A stretch of DNA of 8,111 nt from Patescibacteria group bacterium (GTDB lineage: Bacteria > Patescibacteriota > Saccharimonadia > Saccharimonadales > Saccharimonadaceae). The stretch is taken from NCBI GenBank assembly GCA_030917245.1, contig JAUPVA010000090.1, positions 1 to 8,111 on the forward strand, read 5' to 3'. This document shows positions 1 through 5,101 of this stretch, piece after piece; position 1 is the first letter of the stretch; every line of letters starts with the position of its first letter. Position numbers and translations under genes: made by a program. The notes beneath the pieces were generated by a model. That model ran no database searches, was not told the origin of the DNA, and worked only from the letters and a program-made list of their open reading frames with translations.

Positions 1-491
1 GCACGGTGCTTCTTAATCCGCTCACCGTGTCAATCATGCTAGCTCTCGTGGGTGTGTTAATGGTTGTCGTCGACAAGCTGCCTAAAAAGTCTCCCCGCGA
101 AACGGGCACGGATTTAAGTCCACGCAGAGCATTTGTTATTGGTTGTGCCCAGGCGTTCGCTTTGATTCCTGGTGTATCACGGAGTGGCTCGACTATCATT
201 GCCAGCCGAATCATGGGTCTTAGTCCCAAGGCCGCCGCCGAGTACAGCTTTATGGTGTCAATTCCAATTATGTTCGGTCTGATCGGTAAATTACTATTAA
301 AACCAGCCGATAGGGCATATATGGCGCAGCATCTTGATGTCATTATTGTTGCGAATGTGGCGGCGTTTGTCGCTGCCATGCTGGCGATTCACTTTTTGCT
401 CAAATACTTGTCTAAGCATGGCCTCGCTTTGTTCGGCTGGTATCGAATCGCATTGGCGGCTGTCGTGGTGAGTGTGCTTTTGGTACAATAA
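1..491 (+). CDS. uppP: Undecaprenyl-diphosphatase UppP (BacA family), C-terminal part
   Basis: This integral membrane enzyme removes a phosphate from undecaprenyl diphosphate, regenerating the lipid carrier for peptidoglycan and other envelope polymers. The window holds about the last 162 residues; the reading frame is already open at base 3, so the gene starts upstream. The family motif PGVSRSGSTI lies near visible residues 56-65 and contains the arginine that corresponds to the catalytic Arg of the second conserved motif in E. coli UppP. A helix with YSFMVSIPIMFG follows, and the typical FGWYRI-containing last helix closes the protein before TAA. The first conserved motif, with the catalytic glutamates, would be in the missing part of roughly 100 residues. 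The stop codon overlaps a candidate promoter for the next gene. The family assignment is firm. The GTG at base 6 is not the true start, because the family is about 260-280 residues long. Confidence 0.95.
   Translation, partial: TVLLNPLTVSIMLALVGVLMVVVDKLPKKSPRETGTDLSPRRAFVIGCAQAFALIPGVSRSGSTIIASRIMGLSPKAAAEYSFMVSIPIMFGLIGKLLLKPADRAYMAQHLDVIIVANVAAFVAAMLAIHFLLKYLSKHGLALFGWYRIALAAVVVSVLLVQ
481..489 (+). promoter_or_regulatory. Candidate extended -10 promoter for ndk
   Basis: TG-G-TACAAT lies at the very end of uppP and overlaps its stop codon. It gives a predicted start near 496 and a leader of about 32 nt that contains the ndk ribosome binding site. No convincing -35 hexamer is seen 16-18 bp upstream, which is tolerable for an extended -10 promoter. 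ndk may also be read through from uppP. Confidence 0.45.
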
Positions 492-515
492 GGGTAGATA
501 CATCAACCCTTCATC

Positions 516-522
516 AAAGGAG
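516..522 (+). promoter_or_regulatory. Ribosome binding site deciding the GTG start of ndk
   Basis: AAAGGAG ends 5 nt before GTG at 528. No ATG lies at a usable position, and the protein starting at this GTG aligns with the Ndk N-terminus. Confidence 0.8.
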
Positions 523-527
523 CACTC

Positions 528-1034
528 GTGAGTAATCACCTCGAACAAACTTTAGTATTGTTTAAACCTGACGCCCTTCAGCGTGGATTGGTCGGCGAAA
601 TCTTGACCCGTTTTGAACGTGTCGGACTGCGTATTGTTGCCACAAAGATGCTAGCACCAGACCACCAGCATTACTATAAGCACTATGAAGAGATCGGTAC
701 TCTTAAAACCCGAGCTGGCGATAAGATTTTTGACATTACGCTTCAAATGATGAGTGCCGGTCCGGTCATCGCTATGGTATTCGAAGGTGTCGAGGCAGTC
801 GCTCTGGTTCGCAAGATGGTCGGCGCCACAGAACCGAAGTCTTCTGCGCCTGGTACGATTCGTGGCGACTACAGTCATATGAGCTATGGATACGCTGATG
901 ATGCCGAAAAGGGTATACCTAACCTGATTCACGCCTCGGGCGACCCTGCAGAAGCTGAGAAAGAGATTAATCACTGGTTCTCTGGTGATGAAATGTTTGA
1001 TTACCAAGCTCTGCACGAAAAATTCACGCGCTAA
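528..1034 (+). CDS. ndk: Nucleoside diphosphate kinase
   Basis: Ndk moves the gamma-phosphate of ATP to nucleoside diphosphates through a phospho-histidine and so balances cytoplasmic NTP and dNTP pools. The 168-residue product opens with the family pattern LVLFKPDALQRG (conserved Lys13). It continues with GPVIAMVFEG (78-87) and GATEPKSSAPGTIRGDYS (99-116). The active-site histidine is His135 in NLIHASGDP. Compared with the ~143-residue E. coli enzyme it has about six extra residues around 56-70, about ten extra between the GDYS motif and the catalytic histidine, and a longer C-terminus. The usual HGSD context has become HASGD. The start is GTG with a good Shine-Dalgarno. A strong terminator follows directly, so ndk ends a transcription unit. 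In a reduced genome that imports nucleotides, this enzyme would complete NTP salvage (inference). The identity is secure. Confidence 0.96.
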   Translation: MSNHLEQTLVLFKPDALQRGLVGEILTRFERVGLRIVATKMLAPDHQHYYKHYEEIGTLKTRAGDKIFDITLQMMSAGPVIAMVFEGVEAVALVRKMVGATEPKSSAPGTIRGDYSHMSYGYADDAEKGIPNLIHASGDPAEAEKEINHWFSGDEMFDYQALHEKFTR

Positions 1035-1047
1035 AACGGTAATTCGT

Positions 1048-1081
1048 AAAAAGTAGCTACGTATATTCGTAGCTACTTTTT
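1048..1081 (+). terminator. Rho-independent terminator after ndk
   Basis: A perfect 14-bp stem (AAAAAGTAGCTACG, 1048-1061, with its complement at 1068-1081) encloses a 6-nt loop and ends in a T-tract. It starts 13 nt after the ndk stop. The A-tract on the other arm would also let it act in reverse. Confidence 0.9.
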
Positions 1082-1106
1082 GTTTGTTATGCATGTCGCT
1101 TATGCA

Positions 1107-1135
1107 TTGTTGAGCCTGTCGTTTTGTGCTACTAT
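1107..1135 (+). promoter_or_regulatory. Extended -10 promoter giving a near-leaderless mRNA
   Basis: A -35-like TTGTTG (1107-1112) is followed after 17 bp by TACTAT (1130-1135), preceded by TG at 1127-1128. A start about 7 nt after the -10 falls near 1142, only about 3 nt before ATG 1145. Confidence 0.6.
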
Positions 1136-1144
1136 TCGGGCAAT

Positions 1145-2119
1145 ATGCAAGATATGAGCCCAATTAACGACGAAGAACAACTGCGACAACAGGCGGATAC
1201 CAATCCTCCAGTCGTACCGCCAGCTCAAACGACGGCTGAAGCCCCACAGCAACCGGTGCAGCAACCAGCTGCGCCACAATTTCAGGCACAGACCGCACAA
1301 AACATGGTGGTAACAAATGTCGTCTCGGCAAAGCTGGTAAAAAGACTACAATTTATTAAACGAATGTTCTTTTTGACGCTCATCGCTTGTGTGGGCGCGG
1401 CTGCAGTGGTGTCTGTTATAGCAATACTCATCGGTGATTTTGGCTCAACCGTCTGGAAGACAATCGGTGTCATTGCATCAATGGCAGTCCACGTGTTCTT
1501 GATACTCGGCTATACGTCGGCACTCTTTAGGCAAGAGGAAAAAACGGGTAAGAGCCCATTCACGATTACGAACGTTACGTTGTTTAGCTTGCTCATCGCC
1601 AGCTTTATTATTACGATTTTAACGATTTGGGATGTAATCTCGGGCGACATGGCTGTTAGAAGTTACGGCGCTATGTTTATTGCACTAATTGCCGGGATCC
1701 ATTCAGATGTTCTGTATAGCCTGCGAAAATACAGCAAGGCCCTCAATGCCGTTATCGCTTTAAACTTTGTATTTATCATAGCCGTGGCACTCATGCTAAT
1801 GGTTGCCATCATCGGAGCAGGCGAGGGGTGGTCACTCCTTGGCAAGGATGCGTTCTATTGGCGCTTACTCGGTGCGGCAGGCGTTATTGATGCGTCTCTT
1901 ACAGTAATTTCGGCCATTATGGTAAAGATGTGGCAGCAAAACAACCCAGAGTTGGTTGCACAGCGTGGCGGGGGCACTGTAAGTATTGGACCGGTCGTCG
2001 TTAAGTCACTGATTGCTCTCGTACTGCTCGTCGTATTGTGGCCAGTTATTCTCATTGTGCTGGGTATACTGTGGTTCCTCATTGGTGCCGTGGCGAGTCC
2101 CTTCTTGCTACTGGGTTGA
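1145..2119 (+). CDS. Polytopic membrane protein of unknown function with Gln/Pro-rich N-terminal tail
   Basis: I do not recognise a named family for this 324-residue protein. Residues 1-60 are hydrophilic and low-complexity, rich in Gln, Pro and Ala (PPVVPPAQ, APQQPVQQPAAPQ), and probably cytoplasmic and disordered. Hydrophobic segments follow at about 74-97, 104-127, 143-165, 173-190, 200-224, 240-260 and 286-318. The last is long enough for one or two passes, giving 7-8 in total. Short loops carry charges such as RQEEKTGK (129-136) and SLRKYSK (192-198). No catalytic motif is obvious. ATG 1145 is chosen because the -10 box lies at 1130-1135, so the in-frame TTG at 1124 would not be transcribed. 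ATG 1154 is an alternative. No Shine-Dalgarno precedes either. The gene stands alone between terminators and converges on the small gene at 2188-2400. The hydrophobic profile and clean boundaries make the CDS firm; its function is unknown. Confidence 0.87.
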   Translation: MQDMSPINDEEQLRQQADTNPPVVPPAQTTAEAPQQPVQQPAAPQFQAQTAQNMVVTNVVSAKLVKRLQFIKRMFFLTLIACVGAAAVVSVIAILIGDFGSTVWKTIGVIASMAVHVFLILGYTSALFRQEEKTGKSPFTITNVTLFSLLIASFIITILTIWDVISGDMAVRSYGAMFIALIAGIHSDVLYSLRKYSKALNAVIALNFVFIIAVALMLMVAIIGAGEGWSLLGKDAFYWRLLGAAGVIDASLTVISAIMVKMWQQNNPELVAQRGGGTVSIGPVVVKSLIALVLLVVLWPVILIVLGILWFLIGAVASPFLLLG

Positions 2120-2139
2120 GCCTGTCTACTGCTTACTTA

Positions 2140-2170
2140 TAAAATACCCCCTGAACAAGGGGGTATTTTA
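2140..2170. terminator. Bidirectional terminator between convergent genes
   Basis: A perfect 12-bp stem, TAAAATACCCCC (2140-2151) with GGGGGTATTTTA (2159-2170), encloses a 7-nt loop. It has a TTTT run on the plus strand and an AAAA run that becomes the U-tract for minus-strand transcripts. It lies 21 bp after one stop codon and 18 bp beyond the other, so it can serve both genes. Confidence 0.88.
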
Positions 2171-2187
2171 GTGAAGGACTGCCGCAA

Positions 2188-2400
2188 TTATTCGGCGGTG
2201 CCAGTGCCAGTAGTTGGTACGGGAGCCTCAACATCCACATCGGTGGTCGAATTGTTGCCGCCGGTTAGGTTAGGTAGTCCCCAAATAAGCAGGGCAAGCA
2301 AAATCAGTACTCCAATCACTACCGCAACAATGGTGCCGACATTTGATGAGCGCGGTTCACGTTCCCGTTCCACAATAACTTCTCGAGGTTCTTCTGCCAT
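2188..2400 (-). CDS. Small single-pass membrane protein, function unknown
   Basis: This 70-residue protein has three clear parts. A charged N-terminus (1-19) is rich in Glu and Arg (MAEEPREVIVERERE). One hydrophobic helix at about 21-44 contains GTIVAVVIGVLILLALLIWG. A short outer tail is rich in Asn, Thr, Gly and Val (GGNNSTTDVDVEAPVPTT). It is not a lipoprotein because there is no cysteine. The ATG is preceded on the minus strand by AAAGGA (plus-strand 2411-2416) with a 10-nt spacer, which supports the start. The charged N-terminus is probably cytoplasmic and the Thr-rich tail outside (inference). The gene is monocistronic, has one or two extended -10 boxes upstream, and ends at the bidirectional terminator. 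Sequence order, ribosome site and terminator make it real despite its size. It resembles the many lineage-specific small membrane proteins of CPR genomes; I cannot assign a function. Confidence 0.8.
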   Translation of the reverse strand: MAEEPREVIVEREREPRSSNVGTIVAVVIGVLILLALLIWGLPNLTGGNNSTTDVDVEAPVPTTGTGTAE

Positions 2401-2436
2401 AACTGAATGTTCCTTTCATTTACGATTATTCCCCAA

Positions 2437-2445
2437 AGTGTATCA
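2437..2445 (-). promoter_or_regulatory. Candidate extended -10 for the small membrane protein
   Basis: Read on the minus strand this is TG-A-TACACT. It places a start near 2430, with a leader of about 30 nt that includes the ribosome site. No good -35 is seen at standard spacing; TTCACA lies 21 bp upstream. Confidence 0.45.
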
Positions 2446-2484
2446 GGCATTAAGGACGGGATATGTGAAGTTTTTCTCTATTTT

Positions 2485-2493
2485 AGTGTACCA
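2485..2493 (-). promoter_or_regulatory. Possible second, upstream extended -10
   Basis: On the minus strand this reads TG-G-TACACT, nearly the same as the box at 2437-2445 and 48 bp upstream of it. It would give a leader of about 78 nt. No clear -35 is seen. It may be an alternative promoter or a chance match. Confidence 0.3.
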
Positions 2494-2520
2494 ATGCAGA
2501 GCGTTTCACGGTGCTCACGC

Positions 2521-2549
2521 TTGACATAAATGAATGTATGTGATAATAT
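2521..2549 (+). promoter_or_regulatory. Promoter with consensus -35 giving a leaderless mRNA
   Basis: A perfect TTGACA (2521-2526) is followed by an AT-rich -10 region. It can be read as TAATAT (2544-2549, spacer 17) or as extended TG-T-GATAAT (2539-2547, spacer 15). Either reading puts the start at about 2554-2556, within 1-3 nt of ATG 2557. The upstream in-frame ATG at 2530 lies inside the promoter. Confidence 0.75.
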
Positions 2550-2556
2550 AAAACAA

Positions 2557-3273
2557 ATGAACCACGAACAACCCAAAAAACAAAAAAATGTTGAAAATAA
2601 TCGTAGTGTCGGCTCATACGAACAAGCACGAGACGATGTAACCCTTTATGATATACGCAATTTAGCTCTTCGGCTTCCGAGCCTATCGGCAGAGTCGGAG
2701 TTTGGTCTGCCGTCAATCGAACTTCCAGAGGACAACCGGAATGATGAAGACGTACCGTTCGTCGTTTTGGTCCGCAAAAAGCATGTCGATTACCTCGGCG
2801 TTGACGTCGAAGCTCCCAAAAGCGTGACGCGATTCGATGTCCCGTATTATGTGGTTGGTCACAACGACGAAGAAGGTTCGCTACTCGTCGTCGAAGCGAC
2901 GGTTGATCCATACGATATTGGCCCTCAAACGAGAGAGCGCATTTTGACTCAGGGTAGGCACCGCCAGGCATTATTGCCGAAGCCAGACGCCACACCTGAA
3001 GTTTTTACCTTGCAAACCACCAGCGTAGGTGACCGCATTCGTAATATGCCGTCGGTCCGACGTAAGCTTGGAACGCATGTTATGAGTAAGACGGTAGACG
3101 GAAGTCCAACGTACCATGAAACTCCAGAGGTATTACCGGTGTACAAGTCGCCAAACATGAAGCGCGTCAGTACGCTCGATGAGCAACTCTTGCACGACTA
3201 TGATGTCCAGGATACCTTTACGCGGCTTCAAGCGGCGTACGCCGACTACGAACGACCCACCGCCGACAAGTAG
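2557..3273 (+). CDS. Soluble protein of unknown function
   Basis: This 238-residue protein is charged and has no signal peptide or membrane segment, so it is probably cytoplasmic. Residues 1-25 are Lys/Asn/Gln-rich and probably flexible. A compact middle follows, with VPFVVLVRKKHVDYLGVD around 66-83 and YYVVGHNDEEGSLLVVEATVD around 97-117, a pattern of alternating beta-strands. The C-terminal half is polar and Arg-rich (RIRNMPSVRRK, about 160-170) and ends in a likely helix (LDEQLLHDYDVQDTFTRLQAAYADYE). I recognise no family or catalytic motif. ATG 2557 is preferred to the in-frame ATG at 2530 because the latter lies between the -35 and -10 boxes and would not be in the transcript. There is no Shine-Dalgarno. 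The gene is monocistronic, with its own consensus promoter and a terminator shared with the convergent tRNA-Arg. Regular codon use and precise boundaries support a real gene. Confidence 0.85.
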   Translation: MNHEQPKKQKNVENNRSVGSYEQARDDVTLYDIRNLALRLPSLSAESEFGLPSIELPEDNRNDEDVPFVVLVRKKHVDYLGVDVEAPKSVTRFDVPYYVVGHNDEEGSLLVVEATVDPYDIGPQTRERILTQGRHRQALLPKPDATPEVFTLQTTSVGDRIRNMPSVRRKLGTHVMSKTVDGSPTYHETPEVLPVYKSPNMKRVSTLDEQLLHDYDVQDTFTRLQAAYADYERPTADK

Positions 3274-3292
3274 GACCTTGCCCGTAGCTACT

Positions 3293-3321
3293 AAAATAGA
3301 CCTCTTGCAGGTCTATTTTTT
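3293..3321. terminator. Bidirectional terminator shared with tRNA-Arg
   Basis: An 11-bp perfect stem, AAAATAGACCT (3293-3303) with AGGTCTATTTT (3309-3319), has a 5-nt loop and a T-run at 3316-3321. A further outer pairing, TTGCCC (3278-3283) with GGGCAA (3325-3330), could extend the structure. It serves the gene ending at 3273 and, in reverse, the tRNA whose 3' end is at 3333. Confidence 0.88.
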
Positions 3322-3332
3322 CTAGGGCAACT

Positions 3333-3409
3333 TGGTACCCCGGGCAGGAGTCGAACCTGCAACCTTTTCCTTAGGACGGAACTGCTCTATCCAATTGAGC
3401 TACCGAGGC
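3333..3409 (-). tRNA. tRNA-Arg (anticodon CCT)
   Basis: On the minus strand the sequence folds into a standard cloverleaf of 77 nt with an encoded CCA (3333-3335). The acceptor arm is GCCTCGG with CCGGGGT (including G1-U72 and one internal U-G pair). The D-arm stem is GCTC/GAGC. The anticodon loop is GTCCTAA with CCT at positions 34-36. The T-arm is GCAGG-TTCGACT-CCTGC. The anticodon reads AGG, so this is arginine. Two small oddities are a G at position 32 of the anticodon loop and a G27-A43 mismatch at the top of the anticodon stem. Confidence 0.95.
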
Positions 3410-3420
3410 GTGTACCTCTG

Positions 3421-3449
3421 TTATTGTAGCATGAAATATCTGTTATACT
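3421..3449 (+). promoter_or_regulatory. Extended -10 promoter giving a leaderless mRNA
   Basis: TG-T-TATACT (3441-3449) has a weak -35, TTATTG (3421-3426), at 17 bp. The expected start, about 7 nt after the -10, falls on the A of ATG 3456. No Shine-Dalgarno precedes that ATG. Confidence 0.7.
3423..3431 (-). promoter_or_regulatory. Extended -10 promoter of tRNA-Arg
   Basis: On the minus strand this reads TG-C-TACAAT, giving a start near 3416 and a leader of about 7 nt before the mature tRNA. It overlaps the -35 region of the divergent gene at 3456. Confidence 0.65.
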
Positions 3450-3455
3450 GATGCC

Positions 3456-4004
3456 ATGAAGAAGGCCAACAAAGACACGGTCAAAAAAGCGTTCGAGGGT
3501 CAGCGTGAAGGGGAGGAACTACTGTTTGTTTTCCGCCGTCATATCATTGCGATGCGTAAAGGGTTCTATGGGCTACTCATACCATTTGCGGTATCTGCCA
3601 TTCCACCTCTTATCTGGCAAGACAACCTAATGCTGTTCCTGCTGCCTGTCGGCGGACTACTACTTGGCTTAATTATTTTTGGCTACCACTTTATGCTGTG
3701 GTATTACACCGTCTACATTGTGACCAATGAGCGTATTCGGCAAGTAACTCAGCAGGGCTTCTTTGGAACAGATGTCGTCGAGCTTCGCCTGTCGAAAATT
3801 CAAAACATAAGCTATAATATACCGGGATTCAGCGGTGAAGTATTTGGCTTCGGAACCATGGTCATCCAGACGTTTGTCGGGGACCTGGTTATCCATAAAG
3901 TCGAACACCCTGAAAAGACTTACAACAAGCTGCAAGACGCCGTAATGAACGCGATCGAAAAGCAAGGAGCCTATGAAACGACCAACATTGAAGAAGAAGG
4001 CTAA
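3456..4004 (+). CDS. PH-domain (YdbS/bPH_2-like) membrane protein
   Basis: The 182-residue protein has an N-terminal cytoplasmic stretch with EGEELLFVFRRH (19-29). Two hydrophobic segments follow at about 37-54 and 58-80. Then comes a domain typical of bacterial PH-like membrane proteins: YTVYIVTNERIRQVTQQGFFG (84-104), ELRLSKIQNISYN (109-121) and FGFGTMVIQT (130-139). The order matches bPH_2 (YdbS/YdbT-like) proteins, where two helices are followed by a beta-sandwich lying on the inner membrane face. No enzymatic residues are expected, and a role as a membrane-associated scaffold is only a guess. The start is ATG 3456, with the -10 box directly upstream and no ribosome site. The 3' end overlaps the foldase gene at 3973 by 32 bp, so the two are probably co-expressed and translationally coupled. 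The domain assignment is by pattern and fairly secure; the role is unknown. Confidence 0.88.
   Translation: MKKANKDTVKKAFEGQREGEELLFVFRRHIIAMRKGFYGLLIPFAVSAIPPLIWQDNLMLFLLPVGGLLLGLIIFGYHFMLWYYTVYIVTNERIRQVTQQGFFGTDVVELRLSKIQNISYNIPGFSGEVFGFGTMVIQTFVGDLVIHKVEHPEKTYNKLQDAVMNAIEKQGAYETTNIEEEG
3964..3969 (+). promoter_or_regulatory. Ribosome binding site inside the upstream gene, tight spacing
   Basis: AAGGAG ends only 3 nt before ATG 3973, shorter than the usual 5-9 nt. The site lies within the end of the PH-domain gene, which is consistent with coupled translation. Confidence 0.6.
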
Positions 4005-5046
4005 GCAGTCTGAACAACCGCCGTCACGTATTACAAACGAGACGGTTGCTGAGCACAGGGAGCAAATTTTGGCCGGTGGTCGAAAATTTAAATACCCGCA
4101 CCAGTATGAACGTCATAAGCTTGTCTTTAATGCGGTTATTATTATTGTCGTAACTGCTCTCCTAGCTGGACTGATTATTTGGTGGCAGCTGTACCCAGCG
4201 CAAAATACCAGCACGTTCTTTTACCGCGTTACGCGCATATTACCAGTGCCAGTTGCTTCTATTGACGGTACGCAGGTTCGCTACAGTGATTATCTTATGA
4301 GTCTGTCTGGCTCGAAGCATTACCTCGAGCAGTCAGAGCGACTCAACCTAAAGAGCGAGGACGGGAAGCGTCAGGTCGAATTTATGAAGCGCCAGGCACT
4401 CGACGGCGCCATTGCTGACGCCTACGCGGCCAAGGTGGCCCGAGAAAAGAGCCTTGAAGTCACCGACAAACAAGTAACGGATGTGATTAACGCCAGCTTA
4501 AACACTGTGTCGGGTAAAATCTCTCAAGATATCTACGACGATTCCACCTTAAGTACGCTTGGCTACACCCAGGACGAATACCGCCAGATTATTCGACGGT
4601 CACTTACTCGACAAGCAGTGGCCTACGAAATAGATACGAAGGCAAATAGTGCAAAAAAAGCTGCCGAAACATTGTTGGCGGCGACGCCAAAGCCAGGGCT
4701 CGCCGACGTTGCAAAGCAACTTCAAGATAAAGGCTACGCTGTTCAGCTGGGTTCAACTGGCTCATTAGTGCCAAAGACGAACCACGACGGAGGAGTTACT
4801 CAACAAGCGGCTAAGCTTAACACGGGCGATTACTCGAAGTTCTTTCGCTCAAACGATGGCAGCTTTGAACGAAACGGCTACTATGTGGTGCAGTTGGTAG
4901 AGTCAAACGAAAAGCAGGTAAGCTATAACTACATTCGAATCCCGCTAACAGTGTTTAGCGAGCAGTTGAAGGCACTTGCCAAAAACAAGAAGATTTCTGA
5001 GTACATCGACGTCAAGCAGTCGAGTAGCGAAGTTATTCGCCGCTAA
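3973..5046 (+). CDS. Membrane-anchored SurA/PrsA-like foldase (degenerate peptidyl-prolyl isomerase)
   Basis: The 357-residue protein has a basic cytoplasmic tail (1-50), one transmembrane helix at about 51-72 without a lipobox cysteine, and a large domain outside the membrane. Residues 92-220 have the SurA N-terminal/trigger-factor chaperone arrangement: VASIDGTQVRYSDYLM (94-109), then long helices with RQALDGAIADAYAAK (140-154) and YTQDEYRQIIRRSLTRQAVAYEI (198-220). Residues 225-310 look like a parvulin-type (PpiC) remnant: LADVAKQLQDKG (243-254), GSLVPKT (263-269), KLNTGDYSKFF (281-291) and NGYYVVQLVES (301-311). The first histidine-bearing strand expected in active parvulins (ASHIL-like) is not found at the domain start, although VSYNYIRIPL at 316-325 resembles it in shape. 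It probably helps secreted or surface proteins fold. Isomerase activity is doubtful. The start follows a short-spaced ribosome site and overlaps the PH gene by 32 bp. No terminator lies before the SOD gene. Confidence 0.82.
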   Translation: MKRPTLKKKAKQSEQPPSRITNETVAEHREQILAGGRKFKYPHQYERHKLVFNAVIIIVVTALLAGLIIWWQLYPAQNTSTFFYRVTRILPVPVASIDGTQVRYSDYLMSLSGSKHYLEQSERLNLKSEDGKRQVEFMKRQALDGAIADAYAAKVAREKSLEVTDKQVTDVINASLNTVSGKISQDIYDDSTLSTLGYTQDEYRQIIRRSLTRQAVAYEIDTKANSAKKAAETLLAATPKPGLADVAKQLQDKGYAVQLGSTGSLVPKTNHDGGVTQQAAKLNTGDYSKFFRSNDGSFERNGYYVVQLVESNEKQVSYNYIRIPLTVFSEQLKALAKNKKISEYIDVKQSSSEVIRR

Positions 5047-5076
5047 TCTTTGTAGCCGCTTGACGCTAAAACGTTC

Positions 5077-5082
5077 TATACT
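5077..5082 (+). promoter_or_regulatory. Candidate -10 of the superoxide dismutase gene
   Basis: TATACT would start transcription near 5089, giving a leader of about 13 nt filled by the ribosome site. The only -35-like element, TTGACG (5060-5065), is just 11 bp away, too close to be normal. There is no TG extension. It is therefore weak or regulated, and read-through from upstream is likely. Confidence 0.35.
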
Positions 5083-5090
5083 AGAAAGAC

Positions 5091-5100
5091 AAGGAGGTGA
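5091..5100 (+). promoter_or_regulatory. Full-length Shine-Dalgarno of the SOD gene
   Basis: AAGGAGGTGA matches the complement of the usual 16S rRNA 3' tail over ten bases. It ends one base before ATG 5102, so the core AGGAGG sits 4 nt from the start. It fixes ATG 5102 as the start rather than longer in-frame options from 4976. Confidence 0.9.
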
Positions 5101-5101
5101 C

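Noticed and set aside
651..1163. 170-codon minus-strand open frame opposite ndk
   Set aside because: It is antisense to a secure ndk gene and its terminator, with no family features or ribosome site.
2117..2119. TGA as a possible sense codon (SR1/Gracilibacteria code)
   Set aside because: A terminator begins 21 bp after this TGA, and the confident coding regions in the window contain no in-frame TGA, so it is a stop.
2171..2524. 117-codon plus-strand open frame
   Set aside because: It runs antisense through the 70-residue gene at 2188-2400, begins inside a terminator, and has low-complexity Ser/Thr-rich composition typical of a shadow frame.
2483..2995. 170-codon minus-strand open frame
   Set aside because: It is antisense to the gene at 2557 and its promoter; its Arg/Cys/His-rich composition suggests a shadow.
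1053..3291. Palindrome GTAGCTAC occurring at 1053, 1069 and 3284
   Set aside because: Two copies are simply the arms of the ndk terminator and the third is isolated; there is no repeat family.
4976..5101. N-terminal extension of SOD starting at 4976
   Set aside because: It overlaps the foldase gene, and the full Shine-Dalgarno at 5091-5100 with the SOD family N-terminus fixes ATG 5102.
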